64,000 bases of DNA from JACZWL01 sp046756445 (GTDB taxonomy: Bacteria > Pseudomonadota > Gammaproteobacteria > Steroidobacterales > Woeseiaceae). The position numbers and the translations under genes were made by a program. The notes under the pieces are model-generated. The model saw only the letters and a program-made list of their open reading frames with translations. It had not been told where the DNA came from and made no database searches. The DNA lies in NCBI GenBank assembly GCA_046756445.1, contig JBHHWI010000002.1:1-64000 (forward strand), in the 5' to 3' direction. Positions 40,151-50,130 of this stretch are shown here, in pieces. Each line of letters begins with the position of its first letter. Position 1 is the stretch's first letter.

Positions 40151-43012
40151 ATGAAGACTATCGACATCCACGGCGCGAGGACACATAACCTCAGGAATCT
40201 CGATCTTTGCTTGCCGCGAGACAAGCTGATCGTCTTTACCGGGCTCTCGGGATCCGGCAAGTCGTCGCTTGCGTTCGACACGATCTATGCAGAGGGTCAG
40301 CGGCGGTATGTCGAGTCACTGTCCGCCTATGCCAGGCAGTTCCTTTCAATGATGGAAAAACCGGATGTCGATCATATCGACGGGCTGTCGCCGGCCATAT
40401 CGATCGAGCAGAAGTCCACGTCGCACAACCCGCGTTCGACCGTCGGTACGGTCACCGAGATCTACGACTACCTGCGTCTCCTGTTTGCCCGCGCCGGCAC
40501 GCCGCGGTGCCCCGACCACGGCGTCACGCTCGAGGCGCAGACCGTCAGCCAGATGGTCGACCAGGTGCTCTCACTCCCCGAGGGCACGCGCCTGATGCTG
40601 CTCGCCCCCGTGGTTGCAAATCGCAAGGGCCAGCATGTGCAGCTCATGCACGACCTGATGGCGCAGGGCTTCATTCGCGCGCGCGTCAACGGCGAGGTGT
40701 ATGAGCTCGACGATCCACCGAAACTGGACCTGAGGCGCAAGCACTCGATCGATGTAGTGGTCGACCGGTTCAAGGTCAGAGCCGACCTGAAGCTCCGGCT
40801 CGCCGAATCATTCGAGACTGCGCTGCGCCTGGCCGACGGCACCGCGAGAATTGCCTGGATCGAACAGAACGACAGGGAGGAACTGGTATTCTCGGACCGC
40901 TTCGCCTGCAATATCTGCGGATACAGCCTGACCGAGCTCGAGCCGAGGCTTTTCTCCTTCAACAACCCGACCGGCGCATGCCCGGGTTGTGACGGTCTCG
41001 GCGTCAAACAGTTCTTCGACCCGGAGCGCGTCGTCGTGAATTCCGATCTGTCACTCGCCGGCGGCGCCATCAGGGGGTGGGACCGAAGGACGACCTACTA
41101 CTTTCAGATGATCCAGAGTCTGGCCGCACATTACGATTTCGATATCGAGACGCCGTTTCGCGAGCTGTCCGGCGACATCCGAAACGTCGTGCTCTTCGGC
41201 AGCGGCAGGGAGCGGATCGAGTTCCACTACGCGAATTCACGCGGCATGCAGATACGGCAGCACCACCGCTTCGAAGGCGTCATCCCCAATCTCGAACGCC
41301 GCTACCGAGAGACCGAATCGGGTGCCGTCCGGGAGGAGCTCGCCCGCTTTCTGAACAGCCAGCCCTGTCCCGGGTGCGACGGCACGCGCTTGAATCGCTC
41401 TGCACGCAATGTCTTCGTATCGGGTCTCGCGTTGCCTCAGATCAGCGATATGTCGGTCGGCCACGCGCGGACTTTCTTCCGGGAAATGAAACTCGAAGGC
41501 TGGCGGGCCACCATCGCCGACAAGATCGTCAAGGAAATCAGCGAGCGGCTCGGTTTCCTTGGCGACGTCGGCCTGGACTATCTGTCGCTCAACCGGAGCG
41601 CCGAGACCTTGTCGGGCGGCGAGGCGCAGCGTATCAGGCTGGCGAGCCAGATCGGCTCGGGCCTGGTCGGTGTCATGTACATCCTCGATGAACCGTCCAT
41701 CGGTCTGCACCAGCGCGACAACGAGCGGCTGTTGGGCACGCTGCTGCATCTGCGTGACCTCGGTAATACCGTCATCGTCGTTGAACACGACGAGGAAGCC
41801 ATCATGTCTGCCGATCACGTCGTCGACCTCGGTCCGGGTGCCGGCGTCCACGGCGGTCAGGTCGTCGCCTGCGGGCCTCCCTCGACGATCCGGGATGATG
41901 CGCAGTCGCTGACCGGCCAGTACCTGTCGGGTCGGCGCAGTATCGCGGTGCCCGGAAACCGCACGGCGCCCGACGGCAAGCGACAGCTGACGATTTCAGG
42001 CGCGTGCGGCAACAACCTCAAATCCGTCGATGTCGCGATCCCCGTCGGCCTGATGACCTGCGTTACCGGTGTGTCGGGCTCCGGCAAGTCTACGCTGGTC
42101 AACGATACGCTGTACAAGGCAGTCGCGGAGGAGCTCAACCGGACGAGCCGCAACCCGGCACCGCACGGGGCGATTGACGGCCTGGACTTTATCGATCGCG
42201 TCATCGATATCAGTCAAAGCCCGATCGGGCGTACCCCCCGGTCGAATCCCGCGACCTACAGCGGGCTGTTCACGCCGATACGCGAGCTCTTCGCAGGCAC
42301 CCAGGAGGCCCGGTCACGTGGCTATATGCCGGGGCGATTCAGTTTCAACGTAAAGGGCGGCCGGTGCGAAGCCTGCCAGGGTGACGGCGTTATCAAGGTC
42401 GAGATGCATTTTCTGCCGGACATCTACGTGCCCTGCGACGATTGCCGCGGCAAGCGGTACAACCGTGAGACCCTCGAGATTCGTTATAAGGGACGCAACA
42501 TCCACGAAGTCCTTGAAATGACCGTCGAGGATGCGTCCGGGTTCTTCCGCAACGTGCCGGTCGTCGCCAGGAAGCTGCAGACACTCACCGACGTCGGCCT
42601 GTCCTATGTCAAGCTCGGACAGAACGCGACCACCCTGTCAGGCGGCGAAGCGCAGCGCGTCAAGCTGGCGAAAGAGCTGTCGAAGCGGGATACCGGGAGG
42701 ACTCTTTATATCCTCGACGAGCCCACTACCGGCCTGCATTTTCACGATATCGAACATCTGCTCGCGGTTTTGCACCGTCTTCGCGATAAAGGGAATACGA
42801 TCATCGTCATCGAGCACAATCTCGAGGTGATCAAGACAGCGGACTGGATTGTCGATCTCGGACCGGAAGGCGGTGACGGAGGCGGCGAGGTCATCGCAGC
42901 GGGGACGCCGGAGGACGTCGCAGCGACGGACGCGTCATTTACGGGGCAGTATCTGAAGCCCATGCTCGCCGGCGGGCAACGTAAGCGTCAAAGGCCCGAG
43001 CGAATCGCGTAG
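40151..43012 (+). CDS. uvrA: Excinuclease ABC subunit A
   Basis: DNA damage-recognition ATPase of nucleotide excision repair. The 953-residue protein has two ABC modules: Walker [10 protein letters not shown] (about 31) and GVSGSGKST (about 640), signatures [15 protein letters not shown] and [16 protein letters not shown]. The zinc fingers have CNIC...CPGC and CEAC...CDDC. The insertion domain and length are normal. Its 3' end overlaps the antisense ATP-grasp remnant. Confidence 0.98.
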   Translation: MKTIDIHGARTHNLRNLDLCLPRDKLIVFTGLSGSGKSSLAFDTIYAEGQRRYVESLSAYARQFLSMMEKPDVDHIDGLSPAISIEQKSTSHNPRSTVGTVTEIYDYLRLLFARAGTPRCPDHGVTLEAQTVSQMVDQVLSLPEGTRLMLLAPVVANRKGQHVQLMHDLMAQGFIRARVNGEVYELDDPPKLDLRRKHSIDVVVDRFKVRADLKLRLAESFETALRLADGTARIAWIEQNDREELVFSDRFACNICGYSLTELEPRLFSFNNPTGACPGCDGLGVKQFFDPERVVVNSDLSLAGGAIRGWDRRTTYYFQMIQSLAAHYDFDIETPFRELSGDIRNVVLFGSGRERIEFHYANSRGMQIRQHHRFEGVIPNLERRYRETESGAVREELARFLNSQPCPGCDGTRLNRSARNVFVSGLALPQISDMSVGHARTFFREMKLEGWRATIADKIVKEISERLGFLGDVGLDYLSLNRSAETLSGGEAQRIRLASQIGSGLVGVMYILDEPSIGLHQRDNERLLGTLLHLRDLGNTVIVVEHDEEAIMSADHVVDLGPGAGVHGGQVVACGPPSTIRDDAQSLTGQYLSGRRSIAVPGNRTAPDGKRQLTISGACGNNLKSVDVAIPVGLMTCVTGVSGSGKSTLVNDTLYKAVAEELNRTSRNPAPHGAIDGLDFIDRVIDISQSPIGRTPRSNPATYSGLFTPIRELFAGTQEARSRGYMPGRFSFNVKGGRCEACQGDGVIKVEMHFLPDIYVPCDDCRGKRYNRETLEIRYKGRNIHEVLEMTVEDASGFFRNVPVVARKLQTLTDVGLSYVKLGQNATTLSGGEAQRVKLAKELSKRDTGRTLYILDEPTTGLHFHDIEHLLAVLHRLRDKGNTIIVIEHNLEVIKTADWIVDLGPEGGDGGGEVIAAGTPEDVAATDASFTGQYLKPMLAGGQRKRQRPERIA

Positions 43013-43346
43013 GCGCCGCTTCATCCATTCGGAGATACAGCGACGGTTCGACGACTTCCAGCTCCATCAATAGAAACTGCCCGTCCGGACCGCGCAGAAA
43101 GTCGCAGCGCGCATAGACCGGCACGGGCTCCACCAGGCTCAGTACATGTGCGGCGGTATCCAGAAGATCCGGCTCCGGATCGACAGCGACGATACGGGCC
43201 CCATGCTCCTCCTGGACACGAAAGTCACGATCCTTCGGCGTCTTCAGAATCGCGTGGCTGAATTCGTTCAGGAAAAACACCAGGGAGAATTCGCCCTCGG
43301 TCTGGTCCATGGTCAGGTATGCGCAGCGCTTTTCCCTGATGCCCAT
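42939..43346 (-). pseudogene. C-terminal remnant of an ATP-grasp ligase-like protein
   Basis: The frame encodes a segment that looks like the last 110-120 residues of an ATP-grasp protein: EGEFSLVFFLNEFSHAILKT, KDRDFRVQEEHG and the metal/ATP-binding [18 protein letters not shown]. The family is usually around 280-300 residues; the N-terminal half (substrate and first ATP-binding parts) is missing. Upstream of about 43346 the frame runs into the lipase gene, so the front was probably deleted or replaced there. A short residual start (MDQTEGEF) exists, but a functional enzyme is unlikely. Confidence 0.65.
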
Positions 43347-43356
43347 GTCCGGGAAA

Positions 43357-44112
43357 TCAGCCGCCGTCTCCGAACTTCCCGTTTGCCAGGAATTCGAGCA
43401 CAAGGCGAATGGCGATTCTGTTGGTCATGACGTAGGCATGGCTGGCCGGGACGACGGCAAAGTCCCTCATTCCTTCCAGTTTCGTATCTTCGACCGTCAC
43501 CTTGCCGTCGTCCGGGTCCTCCAGCACGGCCGAGGTAACAGGATCGATGGTCCTGTTACCGGCGATGACGGCGAATTCGAAGTCGGGGGGGCCGAGTTTC
43601 AACGGCACGCTGTCATCGCCCTTGCCGAGCTGCTTGCCTGCGGGACCATTTAGCCAGTCGAAGCCCGGTACGCCCTGCATGGCATCGGCTGCGTGGCTAC
43701 CCTGGTTCGGCGGCGCGAGCATGACCACGCGACCAAGCGAGACTATCTTCTCTTCTTCGAGGTAATACCTGACAAGAATCCCTCCCAGTGAGTGCGTGAC
43801 GAAGTGAATTTGTCCTTCCGCCGCGGTGTCGCCGCAAAGAGTCAGCCCCTTCCCGATTGCCATGGGCGCGAGTTTTTCGATCTTGTAGTCCCTCGATGGA
43901 TAGTCGACATTGACAACGCGGTATCCGCCTTCAGTCAGCGCCTCGGCCATGTCATCCATCGATGCGGCCGTGCGTGCCAGACCGTGCAGTAGCACCACGC
44001 AATCGCTCGTCGCGGCCGCACTGCCATGACTAAAGAGCATTAAGATCAATATACCTCCCGCGGCCAGTCCGGAGAGCCGGTCGATCCGGCCGTCACGCGA
44101 CGGCTTGTGCAT
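43357..44112 (-). CDS. Secreted or membrane-anchored alpha/beta hydrolase (lipase-like)
   Basis: The 251-residue product has a basic N terminus followed by a hydrophobic segment (LAAGGILILMLFSHGSAAA) that may be a signal peptide or anchor. The hydrolase core starts CVVLLHGLARTAASM (oxyanion HG), has the nucleophile elbow THSLGG with Ser, and later PASHAYVM with a possible catalytic His. It resembles PGAP1/EstA-type lipases acting in the periplasm. The ATG at 44112 is preferred. It is eight bases downstream of a cupin gene. Confidence 0.85.
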   Translation of the reverse strand: MHKPSRDGRIDRLSGLAAGGILILMLFSHGSAAATSDCVVLLHGLARTAASMDDMAEALTEGGYRVVNVDYPSRDYKIEKLAPMAIGKGLTLCGDTAAEGQIHFVTHSLGGILVRYYLEEEKIVSLGRVVMLAPPNQGSHAADAMQGVPGFDWLNGPAGKQLGKGDDSVPLKLGPPDFEFAVIAGNRTIDPVTSAVLEDPDDGKVTVEDTKLEGMRDFAVVPASHAYVMTNRIAIRLVLEFLANGKFGDGG

Positions 44113-44120
44113 GCGTATGC

Positions 44121-44429
44121 TCACCGGAACCAAAATTCCACTACCGAAGTGTTCACCTCGAACCTCGCGGAATGTTCCTCGTTTGCATCGAGGAGATACC
44201 AATCGCCCGGGCCGTACTTGTTCTCCACGCCCTGACTGGTCAGCAGCAATTCCCCCTGTGTAATAACTCCACAGTTTCTCGTCGGATGAGTGTGTGGCTC
44301 GATCTCCGTGCCGGCCGGATAGGATGCAAACAGGACGTCGCAGCCCTTCGCTTCCAGGCGATACGCATCGATTGGTCCTTCGAAAGGCGGCAGCTGGCGT
44401 ATGAGATCCGGGAATTGGTCTTTGCTCAT
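44121..44429 (-). CDS. Cupin domain protein
   Basis: A 102-residue single-domain cupin. Metal-ligand motif 1 reads EIEPHTHPTRNCGVITQGEL (His-x-His and a distal Glu), and motif 2 is PGDWYLLDANEEHSARF with His. Ligand and function are unknown; small cupins often act as sensors, isomerases or dioxygenases. It is divergent from uup, with a 79-base gap. Confidence 0.85.
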   Translation of the reverse strand: MSKDQFPDLIRQLPPFEGPIDAYRLEAKGCDVLFASYPAGTEIEPHTHPTRNCGVITQGELLLTSQGVENKYGPGDWYLLDANEEHSARFEVNTSVVEFWFR

Positions 44430-44508
44430 GGTGTGTTTCTCCTGAGATTCACTCAGACATTACGACTGTCGCCCGGTGAGTTCAATCGGAGTGTATGCTT
44501 GTCGGGCC

Positions 44509-46398
44509 ATGTCGCTCGTTCGCTTTGAAGAAGTGTCGCTGGACTTTGGCGACCAGAAGATTCTGACGCGGGCTGATTTCGCCATCGACCCGGGCGAACG
44601 CATTTGCCTGATCGGGCGAAATGGCGCCGGCAAATCGACGACGCTGAGGTTAATTACGGGGGAAATCGATCCCGATAGCGGCGAGATTATTCGTAGATCA
44701 GGGCTCGTCGTCAGTCAGCTCGACCAATCGTTACCCGAGGCAGCCAACATGCGAGTTCGCGATGTCGTCAAATCCGGTCTCGCGGGCATCCGGCAATTGC
44801 TCGATGAGTACCGCGAGCGATCCGGGATGCGGCTCGACAGCCAGGGACTTCGCGACCTCGAGAAACTCCATCAGCTCATCGACGCCCACGGCGGCTGGAA
44901 CATCGAACAGCGTGCTCAAACGACGATGACCGAGCTCGATCTGCCGGCCGAGAGGAAAATGAACGAACTGTCGGGCGGCTGGCGCCGCCGCGTCGCGCTC
45001 GCGAAGGCGCTGGTGCAAAAACCTGACCTGTTGTTGCTCGATGAGCCGACGAACCATCTGGACATCGTCACGATCAGGTGGCTCGAAAATACGGTCCATG
45101 CCTATCCGGGCGCCGTCATCTTCATCACCCATGACCGGGCATTCCTCGAGCGCCTGTCGACCCGGATTCTCGAGATCGACAGGGGCAAGCTGACGAGCTG
45201 GCCCGGCGATTATAATAAGTATCTGATTCAAAAAGAAAAAGTCCTGGAAGCCGAAGGCCGTGAAAATGCCAGATTCGACAAAAAGCTCGAGCAGGAAGAG
45301 ATCTGGATCCGGCAGGGCATCAAGGCGCGACGGACGAGGAACGAGGGCCGTGCCCGTGCGCTTGTCCGGATGCGCGAACAACGGGCAAATCGCGCCGCCA
45401 GAGAGAAGGGCGCGCGCATAGTCATCGAGGAAGCGGGGCAATCGGGGCGTAAGGTCATACGTGCCCGGAGAGTGAGCTACCGGTATGGTGACGAGCCGCT
45501 CATCGAAGACTTTTCGATCAGGATCATGCGCGGTGATCGCATCGGCGTGCTGGGCAATAACGGCGTTGGTAAATCGACTCTGTTGCGACTGCTGCTCGGT
45601 GAGCTGGAACCGCAAACAGGCGTAATCAAACAGGGCACCAGGCTCGAGGTCGGCTACTTTGACCAGTTACGGCAGACGCTCGACCTCGATAAATCCGTGG
45701 TCGACAACATCGGCGGCGGTCGGACGCACATCAGACTCAATGGCAGGGACCGTCACGTTATCGGCTATCTGAAAGGTTTTCTTTTCAGCCCGAAGCGATC
45801 GATGATGCCGGTCAAGGCACTCTCGGGCGGAGAGCGAAATCGCGTCATCCTCGCGAAGTTGTTCACCAAACCGGCCAATCTCCTGGTTCTGGATGAGCCG
45901 ACCAACGATCTCGACATGGAGACACTGGAAGTGCTCGAGCAGAAACTGACCGAATTCACCGGCACGCTGATCATCGTCAGCCACGACAGGCAATTCCTCG
46001 ACAATGTCATTACGAGCACATTGGTGTTCGAAGCCGACGGCCGTATTCGAGAGTATGTCGGCGGCTACAGCGACTGGGTTCGCAAGGGAAAGGAGCTTGC
46101 GGAAGTCGACGACCCGAATGTCAGAAAATCCGGGCGTCGCGTCCGAAAGCGATCGAATGGGCGGAAACCTGCCAAACTCGGCTACATGGAGCAACGCGAG
46201 CTCGAACGGCTACCCTCGGATATCGCCCGACTCGAAACAGCGGTGGCCGATCTCGAGGAACGGATTTCAGACCCCGACTTCTACAGCCAGGCGCACACTG
46301 AAGTCGAGAGCTTCCTGACGCAGCTAACCGACAACCAGCGCGCGCTCGATCAGGCAATCGAGCGCTGGGCCGAACTGGAGGAGCGACAACTCAAATAA
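44509..46398 (+). CDS. uup: ABC-F ATPase Uup
   Basis: Soluble ABC-F protein with two ATPase cassettes and no membrane domain. Cassette 1 has GRNGAGKST, LSGGWRRRVALAKAL and LLLDEPTNHLD; cassette 2 has GNNGVGKST, LSGGERNRVILAKL and LVLDEPTNDLD. A linker (KKLEQEEIWIRQGIKARRTRNEG) lies between them, and a C-terminal coiled coil follows (about 560-629). Uup is linked to ribosome function and replication-fork stability. The ATG at 44509 starts MSLVRFEEVSLDFG. It converges on the MAPEG gene with an 8-base overlap. Confidence 0.95.
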   Translation: MSLVRFEEVSLDFGDQKILTRADFAIDPGERICLIGRNGAGKSTTLRLITGEIDPDSGEIIRRSGLVVSQLDQSLPEAANMRVRDVVKSGLAGIRQLLDEYRERSGMRLDSQGLRDLEKLHQLIDAHGGWNIEQRAQTTMTELDLPAERKMNELSGGWRRRVALAKALVQKPDLLLLDEPTNHLDIVTIRWLENTVHAYPGAVIFITHDRAFLERLSTRILEIDRGKLTSWPGDYNKYLIQKEKVLEAEGRENARFDKKLEQEEIWIRQGIKARRTRNEGRARALVRMREQRANRAAREKGARIVIEEAGQSGRKVIRARRVSYRYGDEPLIEDFSIRIMRGDRIGVLGNNGVGKSTLLRLLLGELEPQTGVIKQGTRLEVGYFDQLRQTLDLDKSVVDNIGGGRTHIRLNGRDRHVIGYLKGFLFSPKRSMMPVKALSGGERNRVILAKLFTKPANLLVLDEPTNDLDMETLEVLEQKLTEFTGTLIIVSHDRQFLDNVITSTLVFEADGRIREYVGGYSDWVRKGKELAEVDDPNVRKSGRRVRKRSNGRKPAKLGYMEQRELERLPSDIARLETAVADLEERISDPDFYSQAHTEVESFLTQLTDNQRALDQAIERWAELEERQLK

Positions 46399-46777
46399 GT
46401 TGCAGGACTATCGCAACCTGACAGGCAAAGCCGGCTACAAAGGCAAGCGTCCGAACCCATGGAATCGCGAACGCGTACGCGAGCACGTGGACGATGCGGG
46501 CCCAGAGATACACGTTGGCCGCGAGAATCGTCGTCTCGTTGCTGACGCCGGCCGCATGCGCAATCAGCACGAGCGCCGCAAAAACGGCAAGGTTCTCGAC
46601 CGCATTGTAGTGCGCACACTTCAACTTCTCGGCCCAGGCCGCGAGCGGTTTCGGATCCGCGGGATAGCCGACCGTTTCCATGAGCCCGCGCACCACAATC
46701 GCGTTCAGCGTATACGGAATCCAGAGAACCGCCGTCAGCGCAGACACCCACACGAGACTCATCAGTTCGCTAGTCAT
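46391..46777 (-). CDS. MAPEG family membrane protein
   Basis: A 128-residue four-helix membrane protein. The block KLKCAHYNAVENLAVFAALVL matches the MAPEG signature (ExxExNxxE/F-like, with NAVENLAVFA), and YLWARIVHVLAYAFAIPWVRT matches the C-terminal R-x-x-H region. MAPEG members include glutathione- or eicosanoid-related enzymes; bacterial substrates are unknown. It is the first of a long run of leftward small genes. Confidence 0.85.
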   Translation of the reverse strand: MTSELMSLVWVSALTAVLWIPYTLNAIVVRGLMETVGYPADPKPLAAWAEKLKCAHYNAVENLAVFAALVLIAHAAGVSNETTILAANVYLWARIVHVLAYAFAIPWVRTLAFVAGFACQVAIVLQLI

Positions 46778-46795
46778 GATTTCCTCCCCGGTTTT

Positions 46796-47176
46796 CTATT
46801 GCCATGTATTGGCTTTTCTATCGAATCCGGCGCTTACGACCGGGACGATGCAAAACCGCTGCCCGGTCGGCGCCTCCATCACGCACCAGGACTTTATGTC
46901 GGCAATCCTCTTCGCGCCCAGTGCTTCGAGCCTTTTCACCTCGGCCTCGATGTCATCGCTCTCGATATCGAGATGCACCCGGCTCCGGTGATCGACAGCC
47001 TGCACCTCAACATAGTTCTCGTCTTCAGGCATCAGGAGTTCTACGTAGGGACTCTCGTCGAGCTTGGCCACGCCCTTCGGTGCGGCGCCCAGCGCTGCGC
47101 CCCAGAAAGCGGCGGCGGCGTCGAGGTCGTCGGTCTCGCAGTCGATGATGAGTCCGGCCAGTCTGCTGCGGTGCAT
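46796..47176 (-). CDS. VOC (glyoxalase/bleomycin-resistance) family protein
   Basis: A 126-residue protein with two beta-alpha-beta-beta-beta units. Characteristic text includes GLIIDCETDDLDAAAAFWGAALG at the N terminus, VHLDIESDDIEAEVKRLEALGA in the second unit and a C-terminal GQRFCIVPV. Possible metal ligands are His in RVHLDIE and Glu in the first unit. The substrate is unknown. It is one of two VOC genes in this region (the other at 49.8 kb). Confidence 0.85.
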   Translation of the reverse strand: MHRSRLAGLIIDCETDDLDAAAAFWGAALGAAPKGVAKLDESPYVELLMPEDENYVEVQAVDHRSRVHLDIESDDIEAEVKRLEALGAKRIADIKSWCVMEAPTGQRFCIVPVVSAGFDRKANTWQ

Positions 47177-47188
47177 GTCGTCTCTCCT

Positions 47189-47653
47189 TCAAATCGCCCG
47201 GGTCATGTAAATACAGTTCGCGGGAATATCGTCGCCGTCAGGATACTGTCGTTCTTCGAAACCCATCGCCAGATAACAGGCCTTCGCGGCGCGATTGTCG
47301 GCGTAAACATATAGAGAGAATTCCCCGAGCGAAAAAATCTCCCTGCCTTTTTCCATCAGGAGCATGATGAGTCGCTTGCCGAGACCCTCGCCGCGTCGAT
47401 CCGGGGAGACGACAAGGCGCGCGAGGTTGATACGACCATGACGTTCGTAGATTTGCCCGAACGCGAGCACCTCCGTGCCCGCATCGGCAAGACAATAACT
47501 GGCTATCTGCCGCCAGTGCATGTCTTCGCGAAAAGTCTCCGGTGTGAACGGATAGCGAAATTTCGGCCCGCCCCAGATTGCGACGCTTCGCTTCGATGGA
47601 AACCAGGTCATCAGATGATCGACATCCGACTCGGCTGCGACATTGAGCCTCAT
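47189..47653 (-). CDS. GNAT family N-acetyltransferase
   Basis: A 154-residue acetyltransferase with the acetyl-CoA loop in LARLVVSPDRRGEGLGKRLI (RxxGxG/A) and a C-terminal SLYVYADNRAAKACYLAMGF typical of the fold. The ATG at 47653 fits the domain start (MRLNVAAESDVDHLM); an ATG at 47707 would add 18 residues without family resemblance. The acceptor substrate is unknown. It lies 12 bases before the VOC gene. Confidence 0.85.
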   Translation of the reverse strand: MRLNVAAESDVDHLMTWFPSKRSVAIWGGPKFRYPFTPETFREDMHWRQIASYCLADAGTEVLAFGQIYERHGRINLARLVVSPDRRGEGLGKRLIMLLMEKGREIFSLGEFSLYVYADNRAAKACYLAMGFEERQYPDGDDIPANCIYMTRAI

Positions 47654-47737
47654 ATCACCAACATAAAATGCGCTGTGTTGCACGATACAGCAACCGAGGC
47701 GATGCATAACTGATCAGTCATGCATCGCAAGGCGTAC

Positions 47738-48136
47738 TTATTGATTATTCTGCAAATAGGTCAGCCAGGGTGCGAAGTAGCGAGACTCCCAACCGCCCGA
47801 TACGCCCTGAAAATCGTTCTCGGGCACGTCGAGATGGACGAGATCGATGCGCCCGTCGTCATCCTCGGGCGAGAACGAGATGATCAAGGTCGAGTCAGGA
47901 TCCTCATCGGCGAAATTAACGGAACGCCACGATTGCACGATCAGCATGGGTCTGACGACCTGCAGCGTCGTGCCGGTTAATAGCCCGCCGAATGCTTCGA
48001 ACGGCGAGCCCGATTCATCGCTGATCCTGACCGGGGCACCCGTGAACGCTGCGTGTGTCTCGGCGTCCATGTACATGTCAAAGAGTTGTGCCGGACCTGC
48101 CGGCAAAACGACGGTCTTATAAATTGTGCTCCGCAT
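47738..48136 (-). CDS. SRPBCC/AHSA1-like domain protein
   Basis: A 132-residue START-like domain protein: N-terminal TIYKTVVLPAGPAQLFDMYMDAETHAAFTG in part, a central GGLLTGTTLQVVRPMLIVQSWR, and the closing helix with DFQGVSGGWESRYFAPWLTYL. This is the Aha1/SRPBCC fold for binding hydrophobic ligands. The ligand is unknown. It is single-domain and of usual length. Confidence 0.85.
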   Translation of the reverse strand: MRSTIYKTVVLPAGPAQLFDMYMDAETHAAFTGAPVRISDESGSPFEAFGGLLTGTTLQVVRPMLIVQSWRSVNFADEDPDSTLIISFSPEDDDGRIDLVHLDVPENDFQGVSGGWESRYFAPWLTYLQNNQ

Positions 48137-48203
48137 CCTGCATTCCCCAAGCCTCGGACTGTGATGCTATGTATAGCTCATTACCGCGATTATTTCCTGT
48201 TTA

Positions 48204-48668
48204 TCAGGGACTTTGCTCGGCGAAATAGCGCTCGAAGGCCCGGTGACGGACTTCCGGCTCGATCTCGATGATCTCGGCGGCAACATTCATCATTTCCATT
48301 TCGCCGACATCTCTGCGCCCGTCCGCCGCCACGACTTTCAGCAACATGACTGCAATGTCCTCTTTCTCCTCGGGGCTCAATACGTGACTGAGCTCTTTCA
48401 ACAGACTGGTCAGATCCGGATTTTCCGCGAGATCGGTCATCGCCCGATTCAGTAAAGCCAGGGATTCGGCACTATGCAGATGAAAGTGCTCTTCGACGAG
48501 CTGCAGCATCTTCTCCGTCTCTCGCTCGGAGATGCTGCCGCTGCCCTTGGCCACGAATACGAGAAGCGCCGCGACGAGGAATTGCGAGTCGTACGTCTCA
48601 GGGCCGGTCGTCGTTTCGATGACAAGCGTTGTGCCTTCGAACCGGGGCTCTACGGGTTCTTCAATCAA
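48204..48668 (-). CDS. TerB-like tellurite-resistance domain protein
   Basis: A 154-residue helical protein. The text FLVAALLVFVAKGSGSISERETEKML and VMLLKVVAADGRRDVGEMEMM shows the two metal-binding-like helices of the TerB fold. No other ter genes are nearby, so tellurite resistance should not be assumed. A 67-base gap to the next gene holds nothing I can identify. Confidence 0.8.
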   Translation of the reverse strand: MIEEPVEPRFEGTTLVIETTTGPETYDSQFLVAALLVFVAKGSGSISERETEKMLQLVEEHFHLHSAESLALLNRAMTDLAENPDLTSLLKELSHVLSPEEKEDIAVMLLKVVAADGRRDVGEMEMMNVAAEIIEIEPEVRHRAFERYFAEQSP

Positions 48669-48686
48669 CTTACTTCTCCTGGTTCA

Positions 48687-49115
48687 TCACGCCGACTCGA
48701 CCGGATATTTGCGACTCATGAATCTCACCGACCCGTCGATCAGCTTCCCGAGTATCTTCAGATCCACGTCGTCCAGATTCTTGATGTACAGGCACGACTT
48801 CCCCGACTTGTACTTGCCGAGCCGGCCCATCAACTTTGTGAAATTCGAAAACCCCGGCATGATGTATAAAGCCAGGTTCTGCGCTCGCGGCGAGAAGCCG
48901 ACAAGCGGCCAGCTCCCTTCCCTGCCACTCGCATACTTGTAATGATACGCGCCAAACCCGACGATACTCGACCCCCACATCCTGGCCCTCTTGCCGGTCG
49001 CCTCCCTCATCATTTTCGCGACGACCCGGCACTCCGCACGTCTCTTCCGGTCGTCGATCGTATTCAAGAATTCCGAGACGCTCTGGTCGGTCCTCTTCGT
49101 CTTCAGCTCAGCCAT
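48687..49115 (-). CDS. DUF1801 domain protein
   Basis: A 142-residue protein with the DUF1801 (YdhG-like) layout: RRAECRVVAKMMREATGKRARMWG in part, GFGAYHYKYASGREGSWPLVGF and YIKNLDDVDLKILGKLI. The family is small, soluble and uncharacterised, and common in accessory DNA. It ends 18 bases before the TerB gene. Confidence 0.85.
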   Translation of the reverse strand: MAELKTKRTDQSVSEFLNTIDDRKRRAECRVVAKMMREATGKRARMWGSSIVGFGAYHYKYASGREGSWPLVGFSPRAQNLALYIMPGFSNFTKLMGRLGKYKSGKSCLYIKNLDDVDLKILGKLIDGSVRFMSRKYPVESA

Positions 49116-49126
49116 GCAAGCGTACC

Positions 49127-49747
49127 CTAGCGCGTGCCGAACAGCCTGTCACCGGCGTCACCGAGCCCCGGTATGATGTACTTTCGGTCGTCGAGCTGAT
49201 CATCGACCGCAGCCGTAAATATCTTCACGTCGGGGTGCTCGGCTTCGACCGCGGCCATGCCTTCGGGACAGGTAACGATACAGATAACCACCACTGAGCC
49301 GGCCCCTTCCTCTTTTAAGATGTCAATCGTTGCTGCAGTCGAACCACCGGTGGCGATCATCGGATCAATCACAATACAGGTGCCACCCCTGGTCTCCCTG
49401 GGTAACCTGTGGTAATAGGACACCGCCTCCTTGGTCGTGGCATCGCGATACATGCCGACAAAGCCGACTCTGGCGGTCGGCACCAGTTCGAGAATCCCGT
49501 CGAGCATGCCCACCCCGGCCCGGAGTATCGGGACCACGACCAGCTCGTTGGCTATCTTGTGGCCTATCGCCTCCGCCATCGGCGTCTGGACGGTAACCTC
49601 GCTGACCGCGATGTCCTTCAGGGCCTCGTAGCACAGGAACATCGTGATCTCGGTCGACAGCTCGCGAAACTTCTTGTGCCCGGTGTCCTCGTCCCGGATC
49701 AGGGCGAGTTTATGCTGTATACACGGGTGCGTTATTTCTTCGTGCAT
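49127..49747 (-). CDS. upp: Uracil phosphoribosyltransferase
   Basis: Salvages uracil to UMP with PRPP. The 206-residue product has the PRPP-binding loop VIDPMIATGGSTAATID, the N-terminal HPCIQHKLALIRDEDTG, PILRAGVGMLDGILELVP and the C-terminal uracil-binding YIIPGLGDAGDRLFGT. The length is typical. It is a housekeeping gene within the run of accessory genes. Confidence 0.97.
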   Translation of the reverse strand: MHEEITHPCIQHKLALIRDEDTGHKKFRELSTEITMFLCYEALKDIAVSEVTVQTPMAEAIGHKIANELVVVPILRAGVGMLDGILELVPTARVGFVGMYRDATTKEAVSYYHRLPRETRGGTCIVIDPMIATGGSTAATIDILKEEGAGSVVVICIVTCPEGMAAVEAEHPDVKIFTAAVDDQLDDRKYIIPGLGDAGDRLFGTR

Positions 49748-49773
49748 TTGGCTTTGCTCCCCAATGAAGACCG

Positions 49774-50130
49774 TTACCTGTCGGACCAGATGGCGAATTC
49801 ATTTCCGTTGGGGTCCGTGAAGTGAAACCGCCGACCGCCTGGAAAAGAGAAGATATCGCGGATAACCTTGCCGCCGAGTTCGGTGACCCGCGCGCTCGCG
49901 GCATTCAGATCCGCCTTGTAAAAGACGATCAGCGGACTGCCATTCCCCGTCGCTGCGGTGAGGTCCGCGCGGTAAAAACCACCGGCCAGGCGCCCATCAT
50001 GAAAGCTGCAGTAGTCCGGACCGTAATCCGTAAATTGCCAGCCGAACAACGCCGAGAAGAACTCCCGGGCCATGGCCGGATCTCTTGCGGGAATCTCGAC
50101 ATAGTCAATCTTGTTTTCGGGAGCGCTCAT
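49774..50130 (-). CDS. VOC family protein
   Basis: A 118-residue glyoxalase-fold protein of the type YVEIPARDPAMAREFFSALFGWQF with a second unit ending PGGRRFHFTDPNGNEFAIWSD. The DPNGNEFAIW motif is typical of VOC proteins with a C-terminal Glu ligand. The substrate is unknown. Its start overlaps the stop of the preceding gene by four bases (ATGA). Confidence 0.88.
   Translation of the reverse strand: MSAPENKIDYVEIPARDPAMAREFFSALFGWQFTDYGPDYCSFHDGRLAGGFYRADLTAATGNGSPLIVFYKADLNAASARVTELGGKVIRDIFSFPGGRRFHFTDPNGNEFAIWSDR

Noticed and set aside
48204..48668. Tellurite-resistance operon
   Set aside because: Only one TerB-like gene is present; no other ter genes occur in the window.
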